The notes under the pieces are model-generated. The model saw nothing but the letters and a program-made list of their open reading frames with translations. It did not search any database and was not told the origin of the DNA. Of a DNA stretch of 64,000 nucleotides, positions 31,984 to 42,839 are shown one piece after another. Source of the stretch: Bathynomus jamesi (taxonomy: Eukaryota; Arthropoda; Malacostraca; Isopoda; Cirolanidae); NCBI GenBank assembly GCA_023014485.1, contig JAJOZX010012290.1, positions 50,172 to 114,171 on the forward strand, in the 5' to 3' direction. A program made the position numbers and the translations under genes. Every line of letters begins with the position of its first letter. The stretch's first letter is position 1.

Positions 31984-32275
31984 GATGCGCCTCGGTGGTG
32001 TAATGGTCACTATCGCGACTACGAATCCACCGGTCCCGGTTCGAAACCGTAACGGCAGGCGGGCGCGAGGCAAACCCAGATGTTCATTCTTCCACACAAT
32101 AAAAAAAAAGGGGTTGGTAGATAAAATGGGTACCCCAAGTAGCCTAATGGTTGAGACGCTGAGCTGCTGATCGGGAGGTCGTGAGATCGAGTCCCATCGA
32201 GGACTTTGTAATTTCTGAACGCCCGTGGTGGGGCGTGGTTCGGATTCCACGTTAAACTGAGGTCAGAATGAGCAA
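31984..32275 (+). mobile_element. SINE-A, dimeric tRNA-derived, most complete head
   Basis: Unit 1: GCCTCGGTGGTGTAATGGTC (A-box-like) and CCCGGTTCGAAACCG (B box), then a linker ending CTTCCACACAATAAAAAAAA. Unit 2: AAGTAGCCTAATGGTTGAGA (A-box-like) and GTGAGATCGAGTCCCATCG (B box). The shared 3' body GTGGGGCGTGGTTCGGATTC follows, shortened here by a deletion before GGTCAGAATGAGCAATTT. This copy alone shows both B boxes, making clear that the SINE is two tRNA-like units in tandem. Confidence 0.8.
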
Positions 32276-34400
32276 TTTGGGTTGCTATGGTCGTCAGTTA
32301 AGTCAAAGAACTAAAGTGTTAAAATTCTGTTGGGACGTCACTTCAAGTTATATAAATTATTTCTACAATCTTATAAAATTCCGAGATACATCTGCGCAAT
32401 CAAACTTTACATTTCAATAATTTTGTGTTGCATACAAAAATTCCATTAAAATAAACAACCACACTATTAGTAATGGAAACGCCTATTGAGGAAAATGCTT
32501 CCAAATGAAAATTTAACGTGTTTTCAATTTCTAATTTGAAACTGAGTCAGCTTTCAAAATATAGAAACTGAACATTTACAATTTCAAGAAAACCAAGCAT
32601 ATTATTCAATTCTGAAATTACTTCAAGCTTATTTTCGCCAAAAGAGAACATTTTTCGAGGAAAAAAATAGGTTAATCATTCGCTACAAGAAGAAATGTTT
32701 AATATTTCATTCTGGCAAACGCCACATACAATAATAATAATTTTTATTTAAGGTGAAATAGCTATAATTATCTGAGCAAAAGCTCTAAACCAAAACATAA
32801 AGTACATAAACAAAAACTATACTGTATATATAATATAATAATAATAATAATATAATAATATAATAATAATAATAATAACAATAAAAATAAAATGTGTGTG
32901 TATAATGGCTGTCACTGGCGTCACTGACTTTAAATAACGATAAAAATCTGTTTATTATAATTTAGAAATAAACAGAACAATAAATAAGTAAATAATTTAT
33001 ATTCACTAATTGATAATGATTCCACAGATTAACACAGCACAATGTGCGATATTTACTTTGTTATATATATAGCTTACTTTGTTGTTTCTGAAAAGCTGTT
33101 TACGGTCACCTGAGTTGGGACTCTTCTGCACCCTTCTCCTAATTTGGGATATTTATGAAAGAGAATGTTTTTTTATTCTATTCCTTCTTCATGCCCAGCT
33201 GTGCGCAGGGCTGGTCAGGGAATTTGCACAAGAACCTGTGCAGTTGATTCTGAATGTACGAGTATTTAGGTTAGTGTTATTTCTGATGAGGTCATAGGCA
33301 TAATTATTTAAGATTTTAGGCTAATTAAGTGTTTTGAACACCTGTTTTGCGATGCCCCGAATTCCCGCAGGGGGAAAGGGAGAGGGCCCGCATGGCCAAG
33401 CATCTCGCACGCGTGCATGCCACACACGCCTCGAATACTTACAAGGGAGTGAGTAGTCCAAGCCCGAGTATCTCCAACATCATTGCCAAAATCATTGTAT
33501 ATAAAACATTTTTGAAGAGAAGAACCTTCAACTGCAGTTGATTACATACTGCGTGATTCTCTATTTACTATTTGTACTTAGTGTTGTGTTAACTGCAATA
33601 AATAAAATAAACCACTGTTTAAAGAAACAGATTTCGTAAGAAATATCTACCCCAAAGATGCTATGAATCTCTATGGTTTCAATTGTAGCGATTTGAGCAA
33701 GGTCTTGACTTCAAAGTCATAATAATAAATTATGTCATAATTTGTCATATGGTTTTAAAGGTATTAATATAATTGCTATCATATAGGTTACTTATCCCTT
33801 ATAATAGTCATTTCATTTAGTGAATGATGACATGTATTCAAACTAAAAATTAAACATGATTTATCTTATGGTAACATCTTGGGTCCACTACTGTTTCTAT
33901 AACATATCGATCGTCTCTGCTGACCACCTACATCAACGTACTTAAATTCTTATTACTTGCAGATAATACAAAAACGCATCTTCCTCAAAGCAAAAGAAAT
34001 AAAAAATTGAAAATCCCACTAATGAATTTACTAAAGTTAGAATTGGTTAGTTTGAAACAAACCTTTCCATTTCACTGTCAGTAAAGAAAAAGAAATTATG
34101 ACTCATTAGAAGCGACAAAAAAGAATATCCGAATGAATTCCTCGTTCTATTGTGTTTGAAACGTGCAAAGTAGAAAAAGCAGTTTCATCACTAATTGCTC
34201 TCCCTTTAAATATACACAAAAACAGGGAAAAACGAAAGATTTTATCATTAAATTTCTTTTATCTCATAAAAAAGTTCAAGAAAGAAAGAAAAAGCAAAAC
34301 GTTCCAATAACGTTCTCCTTTTAAGAACTCAACCCGTAAAATATAGACCAAGAAGTTGGAGATGCTCAAGTGGAGATACTCAAGTGGGATTTACTGTAGC
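32276..34400. other. no gene recognised
   Basis: AT-rich with an (AAT)n tract at about 32830-32890. A 64-codon frame at 33347 contains ERARMAKHLARVHA, which faintly resembles the end of a C2H2 finger, but only one cysteine precedes it; I do not call it. Confidence 0.5.
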
Positions 34401-34409
34401 TATAAATAG

Positions 34410-34464
34410 GATATATATATATATTATAATATATATATATATAAATATATATATATACACCAGT

Positions 34465-34532
<68 letters not shown>

Positions 34533-34569
34533 TATACATATATATATATATATATATATAAATAATTAT

Positions 34570-34610
<41 letters not shown>
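34410..34610. repeat. long interrupted (AT)n
   Basis: About 200 bp of AT repeats broken by CACCAGTATAC and CACAGTATAC. Open frames across it encode only I/Y repeats and are meaningless. Confidence 0.95.
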
Positions 34611-34614
<4 letters not shown>

Positions 34615-34619
34615 AAAAT

Positions 34620-35384
34620 TTAATTAGGAATTTAAAAACGAACAAGAGAATTAATATATATACATACATACTCGTATATGCAAATTTATTGATGCTGTAG
34701 TTAAAGCGTAACAAACCAACGTTTCAGCGTTGTGACGATGACTGTTTCGAGGTTATTCTTGAATCAAAATACACTATTACACGCCTTAAGTTTTAATCTG
34801 AAGGTATTCTTACGCTTTAACTTTGTAATGCATAACAAAAATAAAATACTCTCAAATTAAGGTATAGTAATTAATCAGAATTACTTTAATATTTAAAGGG
34901 TGACAAAAACGCTGTGAAATTAAACTATTGTAAATATCATAATATAAAACACTCTTATTGCGCCTTAACTAAGGCATAAAAATGTTTATGGATATATATA
35001 TATACAATACAAAAGGAATTTATATTAATTTTTTCGTATTACATATTATACTGAACAAATAGCATATTGCGCATTCCATACATAAAAGTTATGACGTACA
35101 TCGAACTGTGTCAGCCATTGAAGAATTTTCAATTCTTCTACCTCTCGTACAGTAATGGATTTCCTCCATTTGCGAAAGTCAGGATTATTGCGCTTAAGCA
35201 CGAGATATAGTTTTTACTCTGACCAACCATATATCCTTGTTCGGGAATGGCTCTTTGGTTGCCATTTCAATTTTTATTTAAAATATTTATCTATTTTTCT
35301 TTCCATTACTCTTTGTCGATCTATGTCTATTTTGAATAAGAGGAGAAAGACAGAGTGAGAGAGAGAGAGAGAGAGAGAGAGGGG

Positions 35385-35424
<40 letters not shown>

Positions 35425-35692
35425 AGAAAAGTTGTGCGAGGCAAGGAATGTAAAACTCTTGCTTTACAACACCATTAAAGCATTTCATGACTTGCATTGC
35501 ATGTGAAAACATTGTAAAAACGCAGCTCATGAATTTAGATGAATCTTCATAACAATATGGCTTTTCAAACCTTAACATGAGGTTTCGCGGCAAATCATAT
35601 CTTTTCACTGTTCATTTATTATTTAAATTCTGTATAAACTATCGGATTCTTCTTTTTCTCCTTACTTCGCCAGAAAAATGAGCTCATATTGT

Positions 35693-35765
<73 letters not shown>

Positions 35766-35795
35766 CTATAATATATAATATATATATATACTGTG
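34620..35795. other. no gene; (GA)n and (CA)n tracts
   Basis: Unassigned AT-rich sequence. (GA)n at 35357-35421, a compound (CA)n/(TG)n/(TA)n tract at 35694-35795. Confidence 0.6.
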
Positions 35796-35811
35796 TGTAT
35801 ACATGTATGAT

Positions 35812-36260
35812 ACACACAGACCGTGCATGGAACAAGGAGCTCTTCTAGGAAAATTAAATCCACTACAGTCCGAATAAGTAATGGTAAATGACAAATACTA
35901 TAGTTTTTTCTTTTTCATGATGCTAGCCCGACGTGGGCAACGGGTCACTCGCAAAGAGGTCCCAAAAATATAGCTTCCCTCACTAGCTATCTGCAAAGCA
36001 GATAGGATCCAGCTTTGGGACAGGATCTAGGGTTTAAAGCAGCCTAGCTGGACCCTATCTGCTTTGCAGATAGCTGGTGAGGGAAGCTATATTTTTGGGA
36101 CCTCTTTGCGAGTGACCCGTTGCCCACGTCGGGCTAGCATCATGAAAAAGAAAAAACTATAGTATTTGTCATTTACCATTACTTATTCGGACTATAGTGG
36201 ATTTAATTTTCCTAGAAGAGTTCCTTGTTCCATGCAAGGTCTGTGTGTATCATAAAGGCC
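35812..36260. repeat. 450-bp palindrome ending in repeat C
   Basis: Outer ends are repeat C (ACACAGACCGTGCATGGAAC, and its inverse with one change). Arms of roughly 200 bp, nearly exact, include ATTTGTCATTTACCATTACT, CATCATGAAAAAG and ATAGCTTCCCTCACTAGCTA, and meet around a centre near 36030. The same arm sequence, unpaired, occurs at 47000-47100. Confidence 0.9.
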
Positions 36261-36329
36261 CCGGGGAGCCATTCTGAGTTCATTCCCATATATATATATA
36301 TTATATATATATATAAAACACATGTGTAT

Positions 36330-36514
36330 GTATATGAAAATTATTTCACGAAAGTAACACGTGAATAACATTTAGGATGAAAGTAACCACAAAGGAAAAT
36401 TAAAATACGAAATAGAACTCGAGCGCTTTCGTCTAATGACATTCCTGCGGATGTCATTAGACGAAAGCGCTTGAACACTGTTTCTTGTTATAATTTTCCT
36501 TTGTGGTTATTTTC

Positions 36515-36517
<3 letters not shown>
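36330..36517. mobile_element. inverted PLE-type scraps with degenerate hammerhead cores
   Basis: GCGCTTTCGTCTAATGACAT and its inverse ATGTCATTAGACGAAAGCGC face each other around CCTGCGG. Each arm matches the hammerhead-bearing segment at 54811-54832, but the CTGAGGA half is mutated here (CTGCGGA on the right arm). Surrounding TTCCTTTGTGGTTATTTTCA is also inverted across the unit. Confidence 0.6.

Positions 36518-36562
<45 letters not shown>
36518..36562. repeat. (AT)n microsatellite
   Basis: About 22 AT units between a PLE-type scrap and a SINE-A head. Confidence 0.95.
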
Positions 36563-36564
<2 letters not shown>

Positions 36565-36821
36565 ACGCCTCGTTGGTGTAGTGGTTAGCGTTGCTGACTA
36601 CCAATCCATCGGCCCCGGGATCGAGACCCGTTGACTGCAGCCGGCGCGCAGCAAAATCCAGCTGTTCATCCTTCCACACAATAAAGAAAGTGGGTGGTAG
36701 ATAAATGGGTACCCTGGGTGGCCTAGTGGTTAAGATGCTGGGCTACTGGTGGGGCGTGGTTCGGATTCCACATTAAACTGTAGGTCTAAGGTAGAGTGAA
36801 AAGCTTGACCTTCGTCAGAAT
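36563..36821 (+). mobile_element. SINE-A, split by hAT-2
   Basis: Head GCCTCGTTGGTGTAGTGGTT (A box) and GGGATCGAGACCCG (B box), linker, second unit GGTGGCCTAGTGGTTAAGAT with its B-box part deleted, then the 3' body to CGTCAGAAT. The body continues after the hAT insertion at 38106 (GTCAGAATGAACAATTCGTG) to about 38155. Confidence 0.85.
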
Positions 36822-38105
36822 TAGTGATGTAGGTCACATCCGCATCCGCATCCGCGGAACATCCGCACATTTTCTCGCATCCGCATCCGCGTCCGCATCC
36901 GCACTTTGGACTGCGGATGTCGTGCGGATGTGGACCGTTGAGATAAAACGTCATTAATAAGCGGAAATTATCAAATTCTACTATATTAATAGAACTAGTT
37001 CATTGTGCGCAAAAGTGATGCAAGCGACAAGACGAGAGGCTGTTCTTGTATGAAGTTACTCTTGCAACCTACTTAGATCCACGTTACAAAGCTAAGTTAT
37101 TTTCACCTAGTACATTAGAACGAGTTAAATCATCACTTGGCAAAGCAGTTGAAGAGCTTCAATCTTTTGAATCTGTCGCTTCGCCACCCACCAAAAGAAT
37201 AAAAGTTTCAGTGACAGAACCAACACCTTCAACAAGCAAATCTATCACAGAATCTGTCTCTCAGTTTCTTGAGTCAAGCAGCAATGACGAGACCTACGCG
37301 ATGTCAAAAGATGTAGTAAAAATGATCGAGAGCTATCACCAAGAAAAACGCCTGGCTGCATGTGACAATCCTATTAGTTGGTGGAAAAATACGCAGAATA
37401 TCTATCCATACTTGAGTAAACTTGCAAGGAAACATTTAGCCTGTCCTCCAACAAACGTACCAAGCGAGAGATTATTTAGCAGTGCTGGATTAATATATGA
37501 TGAAAAGAGAAACAGACTGGCAGCAGAAAAGGCAGAAAATTAATGTTCCTTAAGCATAACCTTCCTATAATTAAGTTTGAACATTAAACGATGAACGTCT
37601 TAGTTTACTTTATTTTAATTACTCATTTATAAATATGCCTAATAAAACTTTAAACTTAATATAAATAGTTATCAAGCTAATTAAAGATCTCTTTCTATAA
37701 GGGTGGAGGTTGGGGAAAGAGGTCGGTGGGGTGCATTTGAGTTGGGTTCACGTCCCGCATCCTGGTAACACAATTATGGTTTCTAATTGTGGCTGAAACT
37801 CAACAAAATATAACGAATTTATTTGCAGACGAATTCACTAATTGATTTCTATATTAGTTAGATGTTGATATTATTTTATATGTTCAGAGAAAAGTACAGC
37901 AATTATTGTACAATTAATCAATTATACTACTTTATAGCTACAGCTCTCTCTATATAATAACTTATTATATACGTTAAACACAACAAATCTCGAATATATC
38001 CTAAAAAATAACGAAAATGTAGACATCCGCGGATGTTGAAATCAAACATCCTCATCCGCATCCGCATCCGCGGATGTGAAAAAAATGACATCCGCTACAT
38101 CACTA
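36822..38105 (+). mobile_element. hAT-2 element with 8-bp target duplication
   Basis: Ends TAGTGATGTAG and CTACATCACTA, inverted. Repeated GCATCC/CATCCGC hexamers fill both subterminal regions. The octamer GTCAGAAT is present immediately outside both ends (36814-36821 and 38106-38113). At 1284 bp it is an internally deleted hAT retaining only the end of the transposase. Confidence 0.9.
37046..37543 (+). pseudogene. hAT-2 transposase C-terminal domain
   Basis: ATYLDPRYKAKLF, a variable S/T/P linker, NPISWWKNTQNIYPYLSKLA and CPPTNVPSERLFSSAGLIYD followed by KRNRLAAEKAE. These are the last catalytic segment and the dimerisation block of ZBED-type hAT transposases. The BED finger and first catalytic acids are absent because of the deletion between the left TIR and about 37030. 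Confidence 0.85.
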
Positions 38106-38449
38106 GTCAGAATGAACAATTCGTGTGGAAGCTAACCAAAGGTTACCAAAGGTTATATATGTTATACTCTACTGATGCTTTGAATATAACATATTATACT
38201 CTCGATGATGATGATGACCTGAAGACGTCGTCTCTATGTCTGGTTTCTCCAGGCTCATAAAATTAGAGTGCGATATTTAAGGGATCGCCTGGGGCAAGAA
38301 AAACTCGTTGAAAAAATTTTTATCTTTACTTGAATTAAGAGTGCTGGGTGGGTGTGTCTGTGGGTGGGTAGGTGTAATGTTTGAACTCGTGTATAGATTA
38401 CACGTTATCCCGCCAATAATTTCTTTTTAATAATTTGAATGTACCGTAT

Positions 38450-38475
38450 ATTTTTATAAATTCTTTCTTTCTGCA

Positions 38476-38570
<95 letters not shown>
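38450..38570. repeat. (CT)n / (AT)n microsatellite
   Basis: (CT)n at about 38479-38515 followed by (AT)n to 38570. Confidence 0.95.
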
Positions 38571-38574
<4 letters not shown>

Positions 38575-38725
38575 TTAACTGCAATGACCGCGCAGTATAT
38601 TAACGTATAGAAACGACGTAATATAGAGGAGTGTTCTGCACACGAGGAAGAGAAATAACAAACAAATGAAAAATAAGGCACCCACCCGGGCGGGTGCCTT
38701 ATTTTTCATTTGTTTGTTATTTCTC
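38571..38725. mobile_element. SINE-B body as a hairpin
   Basis: The left side reads the SINE-B body in reverse (ACTGCAATGACCGCGCAGTA, AACGACGTAA, GAGTGTTCTGCACACGAGGA). It then meets an inverted copy of its first 40 bp (AAATGAAAAATAAGGCACCC / GGGTGCCTTATTTTTCATTT) around CCCGGG. (AT)n follows at 38728-38768. Confidence 0.7.
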
Positions 38726-38769
<44 letters not shown>

Positions 38770-38772
<3 letters not shown>

Positions 38773-39444
38773 CGTACCACCCTTCAAATGGGCGCCTGGC
38801 GTGTTAGATGATCACATTTGGACTCTGAAGCGGTTGGTTTCCAAAAATTATGGGTCTAAGCCAAGATTCATCCGAGAAAAGGAAGTCAGTACTTGTAAGG
38901 TGATTCAAATTAATAAAAAAAAAGAATAATAATAAATAAGAAGGGGAACTCAGAATAATAATACTTGGTTCAAGTCTTATTACTTCATTCTAGATTTCAT
39001 GACCAAGAAAACAATTACAGTCGAGACTCGACGTTACAAGTATCAGATAGTTTGAAATTACGAGTTTATTAAATAAAATTATAGAAACTTCCTCACCTAA
39101 GGAATGTCTAGAGCAGGCATGAATTAATTTTCTTCACAATTAAATAAATAAGCTTGGATATGGGAATGGTTTAAAGATTAAACCCCCCCAACCTCCAAAA
39201 TGAGAAATTTTGCAACCTAAAGTGATTTTGATTAGGAACAATTAAACTGCCGAATATACAATTTTGAATGGCGACTTCAAGTCGGGAAACACTTTATTTT
39301 AAGTACATTCTAAATTTCAATACATTGTAACTTTAGTACTCTTCATAATGAATGCAAATTACAATTATAGTCTTTCACGCTGAATTTAAAACTATCATTA
39401 CTAATAAGAAACCGAATAACAATTATTTCATAACATAATGATGT

Positions 39445-39513
<69 letters not shown>

Positions 39514-40245
39514 TAATTGGCTAATGACGTAGAATGAAGAATGAAATGATAGAATGCAAACGAATGTAGATGTAAATATTATTTCTAATTAGGTTACATG
39601 AACATTTATGGTAACACTCCAAGTAATAAGTAAGAATAACAAGTAACATTAATAGCGTTATACAATACTGCAAACGAATCAGAATGACACGATGGTAACT
39701 CAAGGGCACATAAAACAGACGAATATCAAGAACAGTATTTCGTCACGCAACATGTGACGGTAATGTGATGTCACAATGTGGTGTAACATTCATTCATCAT
39801 TCATTAACAATGAAATGTAATAGACTTAAACGATGGGAGACTGTTGGAAGATATTTTTAATGAAAATAATGAGTCATGTGGTGATATACATGATTGCGTG
39901 TATTGAGAAATAAAAAGGAAACAATACAGCAGACATTATCACAAATGAAAAAGAAAGAGCAACGCTATTGAAGATTATACACATGTACGAAATTACATAT
40001 ATGCAAAATTATATAAATAATAATAATGAACAGACACACATGTATGAATGTGTGCTTACATGTATAGGTGTAGTATGATAAGGAGATGGGGTTATGGTCA
40101 ACATTTGGACATGCAGGTGAATACTATATAGTTTATATGGGAGAATCTACCATACTTGAACACTAAATATCGAATATTTAGTATATAATAATATGAAGTA
40201 TGAAATGATATAATTGGATTGGAAGTATGTAATAAGAGTAAATAA
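38770..40245. other. no gene recognised
   Basis: AT-rich. An (AAT)n tract switches to (ATT)n at 39450-39511, giving a self-complementary repeat. No frame with motifs. Confidence 0.5.
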
Positions 40246-40249
40246 AAAA

Positions 40250-40466
40250 ATAATTGGAGCTATTGAAGAATAGGGACCCCAGCCTTCTTTAGTTAGCTTT
40301 ATAAGGCTAACTAACGAAAATATCATGACCTAACCTAACCAATCGTCAAGGGCGTACAATTAACCTAACGATTGGTTAGGTTAGGTCGTGATATTTTCGT
40401 TAGTTAGCCTTATAAGCCTAACTAAAGAAGGCTGGGGTCCCTATTCTTCAATAGCTCCAAATAATT
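40250..40466. mobile_element. foldback element E, copy 1
   Basis: Nearly exact inverted arms of about 90 bp (outer TATTGAAGAATAGGGACCCC, inner CCTAACCAATCG) around a short centre containing CAAGGGCGTAC. The inner arms and centre recur at 50590-50730. Confidence 0.85.
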
Positions 40467-40976
40467 TTCAATACGTTCAAAGACCAAATACGAATTAATT
40501 TTTATAACGCAATTATGAAGTATTGTACAGTGTGGGACGACAGAACGGATATTTCAGGGAGGTTAGGTTAAGATTAATTTAAGTTGAACTTAAAATTAAT
40601 TTATTTAAGACTAATTAACTTTAATTTACGTTAACAACTAGGTTAAGGCCAACAAATAATAACTAGAAATGATAATTTAACCCTTTATGGTACCATGTTG
40701 CATCTATTTAACATTTCAAATACACGCATTTAGACTTAACCCTACAAAAAAGTTGTGCGATAGAGGGTTAAGTTTGAAATGTGATTAGAACTTGGATTAT
40801 GTTTTCAACCAATTATAAATTTCTGATTGGTGGATGTTTACTAAGTAGTTTTCCAGGGATTTAGACGATAATTTAGACGATTTAGGTATGATTGAATGGT
40901 TGAATTTAAGACACTGACGCAGTAGACGAATAATATAATTTAAGAGACATGCATGTAAAGAAGTGAATGAATTTAG

Positions 40977-40977
<1 letters not shown>
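40467..40977. other. no gene recognised
   Basis: AT-rich with several TTAGGTTA-like motifs; nothing assignable. (AT)n at 40978-41015 precedes the mariner element. Confidence 0.5.
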
Positions 40978-41015
<38 letters not shown>

Positions 41016-41019
<4 letters not shown>

Positions 41020-42212
41020 GAGTCAAAAGTCTCCATACATAGGCAAAATGGTCATGATAAATAAATGATTATTTATTTTATATTTTTTTGCAGGTGATGT
41101 GCTGAGATGCCTTTGTCCCAAGAAGAGCGTATAGAGATCATTCTTCTGGCAGGATAAGGAAGCTGTCGCAAGGTTGCCGAGGATTTTAACAGGAGACACG
41201 CCTCCGGCACGCACATCACACACGACACCGTTGCTAAACTCATTGAGAAGTTCAAGAAGACTGGAAGTGTTGCAGACCAACCGAGAAGTGGCCGTCCACG
41301 AACAGCCATCGATGAAGGCACAGCGACCATGGTGCTGGCAGCGTTCGCAAAGAGTCCCCAAAAAAGCACTCGACGAATGTCTGCAGAATGCGGTGTCAGC
41401 CAAAGGAGTATCGTCCGCATTATGAAAGAACACAGATGGCATCGATACAAAATGCAAATGTTGCAGTATCTTAGCGAAGACGACCCGGACAGGCGGCTGG
41501 AATTCTGTGAATGGGCAAGAACAAAAGTGGACGAAGACACGGAGTTCTCGGCTGGCATCCTGTTTTCAGATGAAGCCAACTTTTATGTTCATGGAGAGGT
41601 TAATCGTCAAAACGTACGTTATTGGAGTGATGACAACCCGCACTGGATGAGTCCCTCAAAGACGCAAGGCGCTGGAAAAGTGATGGTGTGGTGCGGGATA
41701 TAGGGCAACACAATTGTTGGCTCTTTTTTCATTGACACCAATCTGAATGCCGAAATGTATCAAAACATGCTGCAAGACACAGTCATGCCGTCCCTGCTGA
41801 ACGAGGACGGGGGATTTCCAGCGTACTTTCAGCAAGACGGGGCGCCACCCCATTACGGTATCTGCGTGCGCCAGTGGCTGGATCAGCAGTTTCTAGGTCA
41901 CTGGATTGGCCGCCGTGGTCCCGTGGAGTGGCCTCCGAGGTCCCCAGACCTCACCCCCCTTGATTTTAACTTGTGGGGACACTTGTAGGCCATGGTGTAC
42001 CAGGTGAAACTACAAAACACGGACCACCTAAAGGAACGCATTCGTGATGCGTGTGCACCCATAACACAAGACGTGTTAACGCGCGTTTGCCATGACTGGG
42101 AGGAACGCATCCGTATGTGCATTCAGTGTAATGGTGCCCACATCGAGCATATTTTGTGACTTACAAGTGATTGCTTAATAAAGTGACCATTTTGCCTATG
42201 TATGAAGACTTT

Positions 42213-42217
<5 letters not shown>
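41016..42217 (+). mobile_element. mariner DD41D element, full length
   Basis: TIRs of about 35 bp (GAGTCAAAAGTCTCCATACA at the left; inverse with one change at 42198-42217). The left end abuts (AT)n and the right end abuts (CT)n. At 1.2 kb with a single 350-codon gene it is a complete element. Confidence 0.85.
41107..42159 (+). pseudogene. mariner DD41D transposase, three stops
   Basis: 350 codons in one frame from MPLSQEERIEIILLAG to HIEHIL, with no frameshift but stops at 41155, 41701 and 41986. Helix-turn-helix: CRKVAEDFN, then GSVADQPRSGRPRTAIDE as linker. Catalytic: LFSDEANFYVHGEVNRQNVR (first acid), VMVWCGI, YFQQDGAPPHY (second acid), WPPRSPDLTPLDFNLWGHL (third, D of PLD). Counting gives 41 residues between the second and third acids, i.e. 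DD41D. Three nonsense changes in otherwise intact sequence point to a recent loss of function. Confidence 0.85.
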
Positions 42218-42279
<62 letters not shown>

Positions 42280-42600
42280 CTTAGTGAATAACATGCAAAT
42301 GGGGATTAAAATGTGATGAATGAAATGTACGAAGTACAAACAAGGAATTTTGATCATGCCTACCAAAATTACAATTATGATTGTGCAGTATATCCTAAAA
42401 TATGAGAATGGAAGTTAATGTTGAAAAAGAGACAAATGGAAATGATTGTAACACAATTTTAAAGTAGTATTAATCTTCGTTGCACTTCCACAAGAATTGA
42501 GAAGCAAGGAGGATTTGCTCTTAAAGCGAACGTAATGTGCACAAATATGGAAATAGAATAAACTTGAGGATGATCCCAAATGTTTTATTGCCATGGTTGT
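42218..42600. other. no gene; (CT)n and (AT)n
   Basis: (CT)n at 42217-42244 and (AT)n to 42276, then unassigned AT-rich sequence. Confidence 0.6.
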
Positions 42601-42628
42601 TTTATATATATATATATATATATATATG

Positions 42629-42795
42629 TATAGGATCTTCCGATTGCAACCGGCAATCGGAAGATCCTGGGTTCGATTCCCGGGCGGTTACCTCATTTTT
42701 CATTTGTTCGTTATTTCTCTTCCTCGTGTGCAGAACACTCCTCTATACTTACGTCGTTTCTATACATTAATATACTGCGTGGTCATTGCAGTTAA

Positions 42796-42800
<5 letters not shown>
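42629..42800 (+). mobile_element. SINE-B, tRNA 3' half plus body
   Basis: A small hairpin (GGATCTTCCGATTGC / GCAATCGGAAGATCC) leads into GGGTTCGATTCCCGGG, a strong B box. The body CATTTTTCATTTGTTCGTTA, CCTCGTGTGCAGAACACTCC and TACTGCGTGGTCATTGCAGT follows, ending at (AT)n. The 5' tRNA half seems replaced by an inverted copy of the anticodon-arm region. Confidence 0.7.

Positions 42801-42836
<36 letters not shown>

Positions 42837-42839
<3 letters not shown>

Noticed and set aside
33347..33541. Zinc-finger-like frame containing AKHLARVHA.
   Set aside because: Only one cysteine precedes the histidines at a plausible distance and nothing around it supports a gene.
34384..34714. Open frames made of I/Y/H repeats across (AT)n tracts (also at 6894-7211, 8214-8435, 10314-10631, 46776-47095, 59368-59696).
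   Set aside because: They are the translation of AT, CT or GA microsatellites and carry no protein signal.
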